Shown here: piece by piece, positions 16,288 to 24,774 of the stretch
Layout of the letters: each line of letters opens with the position of its first letter
Position numbering within the stretch: the stretch's first letter is position 1
Assembly (NCBI GenBank): GCA_013297985.1
Contig: JAAFIY010000025.1
Span: forward strand, 1 to 39,001
Length of the DNA stretch: 39,001 nucleotides
Source of the DNA: Comamonadaceae bacterium
GTDB taxonomy: Bacteria > Pseudomonadota > Gammaproteobacteria > Burkholderiales > Burkholderiaceae_C
Direction: 5' to 3'
The notes under the pieces: generated by a model
The model's database searches: none
The model's input: only the letters and a program-made list of their open reading frames with translations
Told to the model about the DNA's origin: nothing
Program-made: the position numbers and the translations under genes

Positions 16288-17007
16288 CTACAGCTCGGCG
16301 TTGTGAAAGACGGCCTGCACGTCGTCCAGGTCTTCCAGCACATCCAGCAGCTTTTGCATGCGGGTGGCGTCTTCGCCTTCCAGCGCAATCGGGTTGTCGG
16401 CGCGCATGGTGATTTCAGCCAGTTCTGGCAGCAACTTGGCGGCCTCTAGCGCGAGCTTGACGGCTTCAAAGTCGGTGGGGCTGGTGAGCACTTCAATGAC
16501 GCCGTCGTCGCCCACGATAACGTCGTCAGCGCCCGCGTCCAACGCCACTTCCATGACTTTGTCTTCAGAGGTGCCTGGGGCCAATATGAACTGGCCGCAG
16601 TGCCGAAACTGAAACGCCACCGAGCCTTCGGTGCCCAGATTGCCACCGTATTTGCTGAACGCGTGGCGCACCTCGGCCACAGTGCGCACTCGGTTGTCGG
16701 TCATGGTGTCCACGATGACTGCTGCGCCGCCAATGCCGTAGCCCTCGTAGCGAATCTCTTCATACGTTAGGCCGTCCAGCGTGCCGGTGGCCTTGTCGAT
16801 GTTGTATTTGATGCGGTCGGCCGGCATGTTGGCCGCCTTGGCGCGGTCAATGGCCAGCCGCAGGCGCGGATTGGCCGACACGTCGGCACCGCCCTGGCGC
16901 GCAGCCACGGTGATTTCGCGAATGATCCGTGTCCAGACCTTGCCGCGTTTTTCATCCTGGCGCCCCTTGCGGTGTTGGATGTTCGCCCACTTGCTGTGTC
17001 CGGCCAT
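16288..17007 (-). CDS. YebC/PmpR-family regulatory protein
   Basis: Starts with the family hallmark [28 protein letters not shown] and continues with [34 protein letters not shown] and [12 protein letters not shown]; 239 residues is the standard length. Members have been described as DNA-binding transcriptional regulators and, more recently, as aids to translation of difficult sequences. Which applies here cannot be told. It is the promoter-proximal gene of the minus-strand run and is divergent from the HerA-like gene across about 73 bp. The upstream in-frame extension to 17592 lies inside that gene and is not coding. Confidence 0.95.
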   Translation of the reverse strand: MAGHSKWANIQHRKGRQDEKRGKVWTRIIREITVAARQGGADVSANPRLRLAIDRAKAANMPADRIKYNIDKATGTLDGLTYEEIRYEGYGIGGAAVIVDTMTDNRVRTVAEVRHAFSKYGGNLGTEGSVAFQFRHCGQFILAPGTSEDKVMEVALDAGADDVIVGDDGVIEVLTSPTDFEAVKLALEAAKLLPELAEITMRADNPIALEGEDATRMQKLLDVLEDLDDVQAVFHNAEL

Positions 17008-17080
17008 GTGTTGCTTGCTTGATCTTGGGTGAATTAAGGGCATGATTTTACTTTTCGCCCTTGCCGCCACAGGACTGACC

Positions 17081-18673
17081 ATGCCCGAGCCACTTCTGAT
17101 TGCCCGCAACACCAACGCCCAGTGCGTGCTGCTGCCCCAACTGGCCAACCGCCACGGCCTGGTGACCGGCGCCACCGGCACCGGTAAAACCGTCACGCTG
17201 CAGGCCATGGCCGAGCAGTTCAGCAGGATTGGCGTGCCGGTGTTCATGGCCGATGTGAAGGGTGACCTCACCGGCATCAGCCAAGCCGGGCGCATTGGCG
17301 AGAAGCTGGCCGCCGCCATCAAAGACCGCGGCCTGCCCACGCCCGCCCCAATTGCCTGCCCCACGACGTTGTGGGACGTATTTGGCGAGCAAGGCCACCC
17401 GGTGCGCGCCACCGTGTCTGACATGGGCCCGCTGCTGCTGGCGCGCATGCTGAACTTAAATGAGACGCAGACTGGCGTGCTCAACATCGTCTTCAAGATC
17501 GCCGACGACCACGGCCTGCTGCTGCTTGATTTAAAAGACCTGCGTGCCCTGCTGGCCCATGTGGGTGAAAACGCCAGCCAGTTCACCACCACTTACGGCA
17601 ACATCAGCGCGGCCAGCGTGGGCGCGGTGCAGCGCGGGCTGCTGACGATTGAAAGCCAAGGCGGGGACAAGTTCTTTGGCGAGCCCATGCTCGACATTGC
17701 CGACTTCATGCAGACCGACACCAATGGCCACGGCATCGTCAATGTGCTGGCGGCTGACAAGCTGATGAATTCGCCGCGCCTGTACGCCACCTTTTTGCTG
17801 TGGATGCTGTCCGAGCTGTTTGAGCAACTGCCCGAAATTGGCGACCCCGAAAAGCCCAAGCTGGTCTTCTTTTTTGATGAAGCCCACCTGCTGTTCAACG
17901 AAGCGCCCAAGGTGCTGGTCGAACGCATTGAACTGGTGGTGCGCCTGGTGCGAAGCAAGGGCGTGGGCGTGTACTTTGTCACCCAAAACCCGATAGACAT
18001 CCCCGACAGCGTGTTGGCTCAGCTAGGCAACCGGGTGCAACATGCCTTGCGTGCCTTTACCCCGCGTGACCAAAAAGCGGTGCGCGCCACGGCCGAGACC
18101 ATGCGCCCCAAAGCGGGCCTGAACATTGAGGCCGCCATTACCGAACTGGCCGTGGGCGAAGCGCTGGTGAGCTTTCTTGACCCCAAGGGCCGCCCGACAG
18201 AGACCGAACGGGTGTACGTGCTGCCCCCGGGCAGCCAGTTGGGCCCCATCACGCCGGAGCAGCGCAAAGCGCTGTTGGCCAACTCGCTGGTAGCCGGTGT
18301 GTATGAAAAAACCATTGACCGCGAGTCGGCCTTTGAGATTTTGAACGGGCGTGCAGCCGCCAGCAGTGGCGCTACAGAAAATGTAGCTAACTCCGGCGCA
18401 GGTACGCCGCAAGAAGCCAAAAAACCCACCATCCCCGGCACAGCGCCCGCTGAAGCGGCCAGCGCCGAAGGCGGCGGCTTTTGGGGCGGCCTGTCGGGCA
18501 TGTTGTTTGGCAGCACTGGCCCACGCGGCGGTAAGAACGAAGGTCTGGCCCAAGCCATGGCCAAGAACGTGGTGCGCCAGGTGGGCAGCCAAGTCGGCCG
18601 CGAAATTGCCCGTGGCGTGCTGGGCAGCCTGATGGGGGGCAGCAGCCGAGGGGGCAGCCGCAGCCGCCGCTAA
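17081..18673 (+). CDS. HerA/YjgR-like ATPase (DUF853)
   Basis: The protein has about 530 residues, with Walker A GATGTGKT at 30-37 followed by [15 protein letters not shown] and a Walker [13 protein letters not shown] near 261-272. Both are typical of the YjgR/DUF853 branch of HerA-type hexameric ATPases. The C-terminal third has a low-complexity linker (about 420-455) that includes a short repeat-derived stretch, then a Gly/Arg/Ser-rich end. The function of the branch is poorly known; a DNA-translocase-like role is inferred from the fold. The ATG at 17081 is chosen over an upstream in-frame start because AGGA lies 6 bases before it. Confidence 0.85.
   Translation: MPEPLLIARNTNAQCVLLPQLANRHGLVTGATGTGKTVTLQAMAEQFSRIGVPVFMADVKGDLTGISQAGRIGEKLAAAIKDRGLPTPAPIACPTTLWDVFGEQGHPVRATVSDMGPLLLARMLNLNETQTGVLNIVFKIADDHGLLLLDLKDLRALLAHVGENASQFTTTYGNISAASVGAVQRGLLTIESQGGDKFFGEPMLDIADFMQTDTNGHGIVNVLAADKLMNSPRLYATFLLWMLSELFEQLPEIGDPEKPKLVFFFDEAHLLFNEAPKVLVERIELVVRLVRSKGVGVYFVTQNPIDIPDSVLAQLGNRVQHALRAFTPRDQKAVRATAETMRPKAGLNIEAAITELAVGEALVSFLDPKGRPTETERVYVLPPGSQLGPITPEQRKALLANSLVAGVYEKTIDRESAFEILNGRAAASSGATENVANSGAGTPQEAKKPTIPGTAPAEAASAEGGGFWGGLSGMLFGSTGPRGGKNEGLAQAMAKNVVRQVGSQVGREIARGVLGSLMGGSSRGGSRSRR
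18371..18392 (-). repeat. Short repeat, copy 5 (hairpin part, inside the YjgR-like gene)
   Basis: A perfect GCTAC/GTAGC stem around AGAAAAT is followed by TAACT, matching the distal hairpin of the repeat in reverse orientation. The gene reads it as ATENVANS in a linker, the same frame as in rng and rsfS. The GGGC/GCCC half of the unit is not recognisable, so this is a partial or decayed copy. Confidence 0.6.
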
Positions 18674-18767
18674 AGGCCGCTGGCCCGTCTTTTGCGTTGG
18701 CCCTACCCGCGTTAGCCGTTTTGCATCCAAACGCTTGCCCCTTACCGCCTAGCCCGCCCAGCTCGCC

Positions 18768-20036
18768 ATGCCCGACACCGCCAAAGCCTCTTCGCACATC
18801 CGCCTGACCAGCCACGCCAAGGGTATGGGCTCTTTGCCCATCGGTTGGGGCGCGGCCACCCCCACTGAGCGCGGCCCCGTGGTGGGCACCACCACCCAGC
18901 GCGGCCACCGCAATGTGATCGGTACCCACAGCGGCAGCTACAGCGTGTACCGGGCGCTGGCGGTGGCTGCGGGCGCGCTCAAACGCGATCACCGGGCTGA
19001 TCTGACCAACACCGCGCCCACCTCGCTGATTGGCCCGTATCCGCAATGGACGGATTCAGCCCGCATCGTGTCGCTCGATCCCTGGGGTGCCATGGTGGCC
19101 GAGGCCTTTGGCGAGCGCATTGGCCAGGGCTATGACATCCGCCCCACCATCGCCGTCACCCAGGCCCACGTGCTGCTGCCCGAGGTGATGGAAGCCGTGC
19201 GCGCAGGCCGCTTGGTGCCTGACGGTAAATTGCTGCTGCCTAACGCGTCGGCGGTAGTCACCAAAGTGGCAGTAGAGCCGGTGTGGTGGCTGCCCGGCGT
19301 GGCCGAGCGCTTTGGCACCACCGAAACCGAATTGCGCCGCACCCTGTTTGAAGAAACTGGCGGCATGTACCCCGAGCTGGTCACCCGGTCTGACTTGGAA
19401 ATTTTTCTGCCGCCCATCGGCGGGCAAACGCTGTACATCTTTGGCAACCCGCGTGATTTGGCGCGGCCTGAAGTGACGCTGACGGCCCGCATCCACGATG
19501 AATGCAATGGCTCAGATGTGTTTGGCTCCGACATCTGCACCTGCCGCCCTTACCTCACGCACGCCATTGAAGAATGCATCCGCGGCGCCCAGTTGCCCGA
19601 GCACGGCGGCTTGGGCGGCGTGGGGCTGATTGCCTACAGCCGCAAAGAGGGCCGAGCGCTGGGCGAAGTCACCAAGTTTTTGGTCTACAACGCCCGCAAA
19701 CGCCAAGTAGGTGGTGACAGCGCCGAAAACTATTTCTTGCGCACCGAATGCGTGGCCGGTGTGCAAGACATGCGGTTTCAAGAACTGATGCCCGATGTGT
19801 TTCACTGGCTGGGCATTCAGAAAATCCACCGCCTGGTGAGCATGAGCAACATGAAGTTTGACGCCATCACCCGCAGCGGCATTGAGGTGGGCACCCGGGT
19901 GGAGATTCCGCCAGAGCTCATTCCCGATGACGCCAAGGTCGAAATGGACGCCAAAAAAGCCGCTGGCTACTTTGCCGCCGAAGTGCCGCACGCCGAAGAG
20001 CTGCGCCAGGCCAAAGGCCGTGGCCTGAATAGCTAA
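18768..20036 (+). CDS. GTP cyclohydrolase II-like protein, URC1 type (uracil catabolism)
   Basis: The C-terminal half (about residues 235-400) is a RibA-like domain. It has zinc-ligand cysteines C246, C257 and C259 in HDECNGSDVFGSDICTC, with exactly the spacing of E. coli RibA, then YSRKEGRALG and IHRLVSMSNMKFDAI, the region of the RibA nucleotide site. The protein has 422 residues against about 200 for RibA; the N-terminal 220 residues are an extension without a recognised domain. This long form followed by DUF1688 and a uracil phosphoribosyltransferase is the arrangement of the URC pathway, described first in the yeast Lachancea kluyveri and noted in bacteria. It is expected to open a uracil-derived nucleotide ring rather than make a riboflavin precursor. 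No Shine-Dalgarno site is obvious. Confidence 0.85.
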   Translation: MPDTAKASSHIRLTSHAKGMGSLPIGWGAATPTERGPVVGTTTQRGHRNVIGTHSGSYSVYRALAVAAGALKRDHRADLTNTAPTSLIGPYPQWTDSARIVSLDPWGAMVAEAFGERIGQGYDIRPTIAVTQAHVLLPEVMEAVRAGRLVPDGKLLLPNASAVVTKVAVEPVWWLPGVAERFGTTETELRRTLFEETGGMYPELVTRSDLEIFLPPIGGQTLYIFGNPRDLARPEVTLTARIHDECNGSDVFGSDICTCRPYLTHAIEECIRGAQLPEHGGLGGVGLIAYSRKEGRALGEVTKFLVYNARKRQVGGDSAENYFLRTECVAGVQDMRFQELMPDVFHWLGIQKIHRLVSMSNMKFDAITRSGIEVGTRVEIPPELIPDDAKVEMDAKKAAGYFAAEVPHAEELRQAKGRGLNS

Positions 20037-20047
20037 TCACCCCAACC

Positions 20048-21298
20048 GTGACTGCCCCCAGCCCTCAAGTGGATTTGCACCCAGCGGTGGTGCACTTGCG
20101 CCGCGCCAGCACGGTGCGTGCGCGGGCCCACCAGGTGCTCACGGCGGCGCGGGCTGGGCAGTCTGCGTGGTGGCAGGTGCACGCCACGGCACTGGCCACC
20201 TGTGCCGATGTGGTGGCCGATGTCACCCGCGCCCGCTACCCCGACTTGCGCATTCCCTTTCATTCACGCTGGCGCCACTTTGAGCCCCAAGGCATCCACC
20301 GGGTAGCCCAGCTGATCACACCCGTGCTGGCGGCGCAGGGCGCAGACGCGATTGAGCAAGCCCGCTGCCACTTTGACTTGGCCATCACCGCCGTGCTCTT
20401 GGATGCAGGTGCTGGCCCCGATTGGCGCTATGCCGAAAGCGCAACCGCACAGGTGCACACCCGCAGCGAAGGCCTGGGCGTGGCGGCGCTGCATGCGTTT
20501 GCGTCGGGTTTGTTTTCTGCGCGGGCTGATCAAGCCCTGCGCGCCGACGCGCAGGCGCTGCAGGCGCTGGCCACGGCTGATTTGGCCCAAGCGTTTCAGG
20601 TGAGCGACACCAACCCTCTGGTAGGCCTGGAGGGGCGCGCCGATCTGTTGCGCCGCTTAGGCGCTGCCTGCGCCCAGCTGCCAGGTCAGCGTCCTGGTGG
20701 CCTGGTGGATGTGCTGGCCGCAGAAGCGCAAGCGGGCGGCCTTCGGGCAGGCGATGTGCTGGTGGCCGTGCTCAATACCTTCGGCGGCATTTGGCCCAGC
20801 GCGCAGGTGCTGCAAGGCGCCCCGCTAGGTGACTGCTGGCGTTGTGATTTAGCCGCCGGGGCGTGGAGCGACCCTGCCGATTCGGCGGGCTGGATGCCCT
20901 TTCACAAACTGTCGCAATGGCTGACCTATTCGCTGCTGGAGCCCTTGCAGTGGGCAGGCTGGCACATCGAAGGCTTGGACGACCTGACGGGCCTGCCCGA
21001 ATACCGCAACGGTGGCTTGTTGATTGATGCCGGTGTGCTGGCTTGGCGTGACCCGGCACTGGCCAGCCGCACTTGGCAAGCCAGCGACGACGCCATCGTG
21101 CAATGGCGCGCATTGACGGTGGCGCTGCTGGATGAACTGGCCCCGCTGGTGCGCCAGCGCCTGGGCACCACGCCTGAGCAAATGCCCCTGGCCTGCATTT
21201 TGGAAGGCGGCACCTGGGCGGCCGGGCGCGAACTGGCGCGGCGCTTGCATAACGGCCTGCCACCTCTGAACATTGCCAGCGACGGCACGGTTTTTTAG
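20048..21298 (+). CDS. DUF1688 protein, URC4 type (uracil catabolism)
   Basis: A 416-residue protein with features of DUF1688/URC4: [88 protein letters not shown] and a conserved C-terminus. It has no signal peptide or membrane segments. Genetics in yeast show URC4 is needed for uracil use through the URC route; its chemistry has not, to my knowledge, been firmly established. The GTG start at 20048 is 11 bases after the URC1-type stop, so the pair is very likely co-translated. Confidence 0.85.
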   Translation: MTAPSPQVDLHPAVVHLRRASTVRARAHQVLTAARAGQSAWWQVHATALATCADVVADVTRARYPDLRIPFHSRWRHFEPQGIHRVAQLITPVLAAQGADAIEQARCHFDLAITAVLLDAGAGPDWRYAESATAQVHTRSEGLGVAALHAFASGLFSARADQALRADAQALQALATADLAQAFQVSDTNPLVGLEGRADLLRRLGAACAQLPGQRPGGLVDVLAAEAQAGGLRAGDVLVAVLNTFGGIWPSAQVLQGAPLGDCWRCDLAAGAWSDPADSAGWMPFHKLSQWLTYSLLEPLQWAGWHIEGLDDLTGLPEYRNGGLLIDAGVLAWRDPALASRTWQASDDAIVQWRALTVALLDELAPLVRQRLGTTPEQMPLACILEGGTWAAGRELARRLHNGLPPLNIASDGTVF

Positions 21299-21323
21299 CT
21301 TTCCCGTTTCAACCCATCACGCC

Positions 21324-21953
21324 ATGAGCCAAGTTCATTTGATCGACCACCCGCTGGTGCAACACAAGCTGACGCTGATGCGCCGCAAAGACGCCAGCAC
21401 CACCAGCTTTCGGCGCCTGCTGCGCGAACTGGCCGCGCTGATGGCCTACGAGCTCACGCGCGACATGCCCATGCACGACGTGGAAATTGAAACCCCCATG
21501 GAAACCACCCAAGCCAAGCTGATTGACGGCAAAAAGCTGGTGTTGGTGTCCATCCTGCGTGCGGGCACTGGCTTGCTTGACGGCATGCTCGATGTGGTGC
21601 CTGGTGCGCGCGTGGGCCATGTGGGTCTGTATCGCGACCCCAAAACGCTCACGGCGGTGGAGTACTACTTCAAGCTGCCGCCCGACATGGCCGAGCGCGA
21701 TGTGATCGTGCTCGACCCGATGCTCGCTACCGGCAACAGCGCCATTGCCGCCGTCGAGCGGGTGCGTGAAGTGGGCCCGCGCAGCATCAAGTTTTGCTGC
21801 CTGCTGGGCTGCCCTGAAGGCGTGGCCGCCTTCCACGGCGCACACCCCGATGTGCCCATCTACACCGCCGCGATTGACCGCCAGCTCAATGACCACGGCT
21901 ACATCTTGCCGGGCTTGGGCGACGCGGGCGACCGCATCTTTGGCACCAAATAG
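21324..21953 (+). CDS. upp: Uracil phosphoribosyltransferase
   Basis: From the ATG at 21324 the protein has 209 residues, the Upp length. It shows [32 protein letters not shown], the PRPP-binding loop [14 protein letters not shown] and the uracil-contacting C-terminus [26 protein letters not shown]. It converts uracil and PRPP to UMP. Here it directly follows the URC1- and URC4-type genes, so it probably serves as the entry enzyme of that catabolic route (URC6 role) as well as in salvage. The start is 25 bases after the DUF1688 stop. Confidence 0.95.
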   Translation: MSQVHLIDHPLVQHKLTLMRRKDASTTSFRRLLRELAALMAYELTRDMPMHDVEIETPMETTQAKLIDGKKLVLVSILRAGTGLLDGMLDVVPGARVGHVGLYRDPKTLTAVEYYFKLPPDMAERDVIVLDPMLATGNSAIAAVERVREVGPRSIKFCCLLGCPEGVAAFHGAHPDVPIYTAAIDRQLNDHGYILPGLGDAGDRIFGTK

Positions 21954-21997
21954 ATCGGCAAGCGGACTGCCACACCTGTAAATAAAAACCGCTTCTT

Positions 21998-22038
21998 ACG
22001 CCCTGTTTATCTGCCTAAGCAGCTACGCTTTTGATAGC
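21998..22038 (+). repeat. Two-hairpin short repeat, copy 6 (between upp and the BMP gene)
   Basis: CGCCCTGTTTATCTGCCTA leads to the core AGCAGCTAC and GCTTTTGATAGC, which folds as an imperfect version of the distal stem. The GGGC half is decayed. It sits inside the presumed operon, 43 bp before the binding-protein start, where it could adjust expression of the transporter relative to the URC enzymes. Confidence 0.75.
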
Positions 22039-22069
22039 AAACCTACTTCTTTATCTTGTTCAACCACCC

Positions 22070-22074
22070 AGGAG
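22070..22074 (+). promoter_or_regulatory. Ribosome-binding site of the BMP gene
   Basis: A strong AGGAG ends 7 bases before the ATG at 22082. It decides that start over the in-frame TTG at 22031, which lies inside a repeat. Confidence 0.75.
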
Positions 22075-22081
22075 CCTTGAG

Positions 22082-23104
22082 ATGACCGCATCCAAACCCA
22101 CCACCGCTGCGCTTGCCAACCGCCGTCAGGTCGTCATTGCTGCCGGTGGCGCAGGCGTGGCCCTGGCCCTGCCCGGCTTAGCCCTGGCGCAGGCCACCAA
22201 ACTCAAAGTAGCGGCCATCTACACCGTGCCCTTTGAGCAGCAATGGGTAAGCCGCATCCACAAGGCCTTAAACGCCGCGCAAACCCGCGGCGATATTGAG
22301 TACAAAGCCAGCGAAAACGTCAGCAACGCCGACTACGAACGCGTGATGCGCGACTACTCACAAAGCAACCAGTTTGTGGTGGGCGAATCCTTTGCGGTGG
22401 AGGCTGCAGCCCGCAAAGTAGCGCGCGACTTTCCCAAAGTGATGTACCTGATGGGCTCCAGCGGCAAACCGCAAGCGCCCAACTTCAGCGTGTTTGACAA
22501 CTACATCCAAGAGCCGGCGTACTTGAGCGGCCTCATCGCCGGCAGCATGACCAAAACCGGCAAGGTCGGCATGGTGGGCGGCTTCCCCATTCCGGAAGTC
22601 AACCGCTTGATGCACGCCTTCATGGCCGGTGTGCGCGAAACCCGCCCGGGCGCCGAATTTATGGTGACCTTCATCAACAGCTGGTTTGACCCGCCCAAGG
22701 CCAAAGAAGCCGCCTTTGCCATGATCGACAAGGGTGCTGACGTGATGTACGCCGAGCGCTTTGGCGTGAGCGACGCCGCCAAAGAGCGCAAGGTGCTGGC
22801 CATTGGCAACGTGATCAACACGCAAAAAGACTACCCCGACACCGTGGTGGCCAGCGCGCTGTGGAACATGGAGCCCACCATCGACCGCGCCCTGGGCTTG
22901 GTGCGCAGCGGCAAGTTCACCGCTGAAGACTACGGCCAATACAGCATGATGAAGTTCAAGGGCTCTGAGCTGTCGCCCCTGGGCACCTTTGAAGGCAAAG
23001 TGCCCGCGGCCACCATGGCGCTGGTGCGCCGTCGTGAGAAAGAAATTCTGGACGGCAAGTACACCGTCAAGGTCAACGACACCCAGCCCAAATCGGGCAA
23101 GTGA
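22082..23104 (+). CDS. BMP-family ABC transporter substrate-binding protein (nucleoside/nucleobase type)
   Basis: The 340-residue protein has an N-terminal export signal with a twin-arginine-like start (NRRQVVIAAGGAGVALALPG) and a likely cleavage after ALAQA, so it should be periplasmic. No lipobox Cys is present. The mature part (KLKVAAIYTVPFEQQWVSRIHKAL, VVGESFAVEAAARKVARDFP, GSMTKTGKVGMVGGFPIPEVNR, DKGADVMYAERFG) matches the basic membrane protein/PnrA family, whose known ligands are mainly nucleosides. Given its place between upp and a cytosine-deaminase-like gene, pyrimidine nucleosides or bases are the inferred ligands. Its stop overlaps the ATPase start (GTGA). Confidence 0.88.
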   Translation: MTASKPTTAALANRRQVVIAAGGAGVALALPGLALAQATKLKVAAIYTVPFEQQWVSRIHKALNAAQTRGDIEYKASENVSNADYERVMRDYSQSNQFVVGESFAVEAAARKVARDFPKVMYLMGSSGKPQAPNFSVFDNYIQEPAYLSGLIAGSMTKTGKVGMVGGFPIPEVNRLMHAFMAGVRETRPGAEFMVTFINSWFDPPKAKEAAFAMIDKGADVMYAERFGVSDAAKERKVLAIGNVINTQKDYPDTVVASALWNMEPTIDRALGLVRSGKFTAEDYGQYSMMKFKGSELSPLGTFEGKVPAATMALVRRREKEILDGKYTVKVNDTQPKSGK

Positions 23105-24696
23105 CCGATTCCGTCGCCCCGCTGGCGCTGGAGCTGCGGGGCATCAGCAAGCGCTTCGGCGCTTTGCAGGCCAACGCCGACATCTCGCTGCAACTGCGCA
23201 GCGGCGAGGTGCTGGCCCTGTTGGGCGAAAACGGCGCGGGCAAATCCACGCTGGTGTCTATCCTCTTTGGCCACTACCGGGCTGACAGCGGCGAGGTGCG
23301 GGTGTTCGGCCACACGCTGCCACCAGGCCAGCCCCGCGCGGCGCTGGCGGCGGGCGTAGGCATGGTGCACCAGCACTTCACCCTGGCTGACAACTTGAGC
23401 GTGCTCGACAACGTGCTTTTGGGCACCGAGCCGTTGTGGCGCCCATTCAGCCGCCGGGCGGCCATGCGCGCCAAGCTGCTGGACACCGCCCAGCGCTTTG
23501 GCTTGGCCGTGGACCCCGATGCCCGGGTGGCGGACCTGGGCGTGGGTGAGCGCCAGCGGGTAGAAATCTTGAAAGCCCTGGTGCGCGGCGCACGCATCTT
23601 GATCCTGGACGAACCCACCGCCGTGCTCACCCCGGCAGAAAGCGAAAGCCTGTTCGCCACCTTGCAGCAGATGGTGGCGCAAGGGCTGGCGATTGTGTTC
23701 ATCAGCCACAAGCTGGCCGAGGTGCTGCGGGTGTCGCACCGGGTGGCCGTGCTGCGTGCAGGCCGCTTGGTGTTGGAAACCGCCGCCGGGCAAACCACTG
23801 CGGCCGAGCTGGCCCAAGCCATGGTGGGCCACCAAGTGGCTCTGCCGCAGCGCCAGCCCGCTGGCGCCTTGGGGGCACAGGTGGTGTCGCTGCAGGGTGT
23901 GCACACGGCGCCGCGCGGCACGGCGGCGGGGTCGCCGCGCGAACAATTGCGAGGCGTTTCGCTCACGCTGTGGGCGGGTGAAATCGCGGCCATTGCCGGG
24001 GTATCGGGCAACGGCCAGGGCGCCTTGGCCGATGTCCTGTCGGGCGCCGTACGACCCGCGCGTGGCCAGATCACCTGGGGGCATGTGGACGACGGCGGCC
24101 AACACACGCCCTACCCCACCCAGGCCCGGGCCCTCACCGTGGCCGGTGTGGCCCGCATCCCTGAAGACCGGCGTGCGGTGGGTTTGGTGGGTGACTTGGC
24201 CGTGTGGGAAAACGCCGCGCTAGACCGCCTGCACACCCGCGCCTTTGTGCGCCACGGCTGGGTGCGCCGCGCAGCCGCCCGCGCCCATGCGCAAGCCCTG
24301 GTGGCTGAATTTGACGTGCGCGGCGGTGCGCAAGCCGATGTGCGCGACACGCCAGCGCGTGCACTGTCGGGCGGCAATATGCAAAAGCTGATTCTGGGCC
24401 GGGCCTTGCGCTCGCCCGACTCCACCCACGCGGTGCCCCGCTTCATCGTGGCGCACCAACCCACTTGGGGCCTGGATGTGCGCGCGGTGGCGTTCATTCA
24501 CCAACAACTGCTGGCCGCGCGTGACGCGGGTGCGGCGGTGCTGTTGATATCTGACGACCTGGACGAAGTACTGGCCTTGGGCGACCGCATCGCAGTGATG
24601 CACGCAGGCCATTTGACCGAGGCCCTGCCCCACGGCCATTGGAGCCGTGAACGCATCGGGCTGGCCATGGCGGGGCAGGCCAGTGCCCAACACTGA
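23101..24696 (+). CDS. ABC transporter ATPase, two nucleotide-binding domains (BMP system)
   Basis: A 531-residue double ATPase of the sugar/nucleoside importer type. The first domain has Walker A LLGENGAGKST near residue 42, a family-typical signature LGVGERQRVEILKAL and Walker B ILILDEPTAVLTP. The second domain has a degenerate Walker A (GVSGNGQGALADVLSG) and the signature LSGGNMQKLILGRAL, as is usual in this family, so only one site is expected to be fully active. The GTG start overlaps the stop of the binding protein. It powers import through the two permeases downstream. Confidence 0.9.
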   Translation: MTDSVAPLALELRGISKRFGALQANADISLQLRSGEVLALLGENGAGKSTLVSILFGHYRADSGEVRVFGHTLPPGQPRAALAAGVGMVHQHFTLADNLSVLDNVLLGTEPLWRPFSRRAAMRAKLLDTAQRFGLAVDPDARVADLGVGERQRVEILKALVRGARILILDEPTAVLTPAESESLFATLQQMVAQGLAIVFISHKLAEVLRVSHRVAVLRAGRLVLETAAGQTTAAELAQAMVGHQVALPQRQPAGALGAQVVSLQGVHTAPRGTAAGSPREQLRGVSLTLWAGEIAAIAGVSGNGQGALADVLSGAVRPARGQITWGHVDDGGQHTPYPTQARALTVAGVARIPEDRRAVGLVGDLAVWENAALDRLHTRAFVRHGWVRRAAARAHAQALVAEFDVRGGAQADVRDTPARALSGGNMQKLILGRALRSPDSTHAVPRFIVAHQPTWGLDVRAVAFIHQQLLAARDAGAAVLLISDDLDEVLALGDRIAVMHAGHLTEALPHGHWSRERIGLAMAGQASAQH

Positions 24697-24704
24697 TGCT
24701 TCCA

Positions 24705-24757
24705 ATCGGCCTGCAGCGCCCTATTTCATTGCCTAAGCAGCTATGTTTTTTTTAGCT
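24705..24757 (+). repeat. Two-hairpin short repeat, copy 7 (between ATPase and permease)
   Basis: Full-length copy: GGC/GCC hairpin around CTGCAGC, TATTTCATTGCCTA, the core AGCAGCTA and a distal stem AGCTA/TAGCT over a T-rich loop. It separates two genes of one transporter that would otherwise be nearly adjacent and ends 17 bp before the permease ATG. A T-run in the loop is not positioned as in a classical terminator. Confidence 0.85.
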
Positions 24758-24774
24758 AATTGCCACGTCCCCCC

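Noticed and set aside
17008-17592. In-frame upstream extension of the YebC-family gene
   Set aside because: It overlaps the HerA-like gene on the other strand, and [15 protein letters not shown] at 17007 is the invariant family start.
18675-18693. Possible terminator GGCC-GCT-GGCC followed by CGTCTTTT after the HerA-like gene
   Set aside because: Only a 4-bp stem with a 3-base loop and an interrupted T-run; too weak to call.
18768-20036. Annotation of the RibA-like gene as a riboflavin synthesis enzyme (ribA)
   Set aside because: It is twice as long as RibA, has a distinct N-terminal half and sits with DUF1688 and upp, not with riboflavin genes; the URC1 type fits better.
22930-24105. Long open frame (391 codons) on the minus strand opposite the BMP ATPase
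   Set aside because: It is a mirror of a well-recognised ABC ATPase with all motifs; the antisense translation is His/Gln/Gly-rich with no family features, as expected in high-GC DNA.
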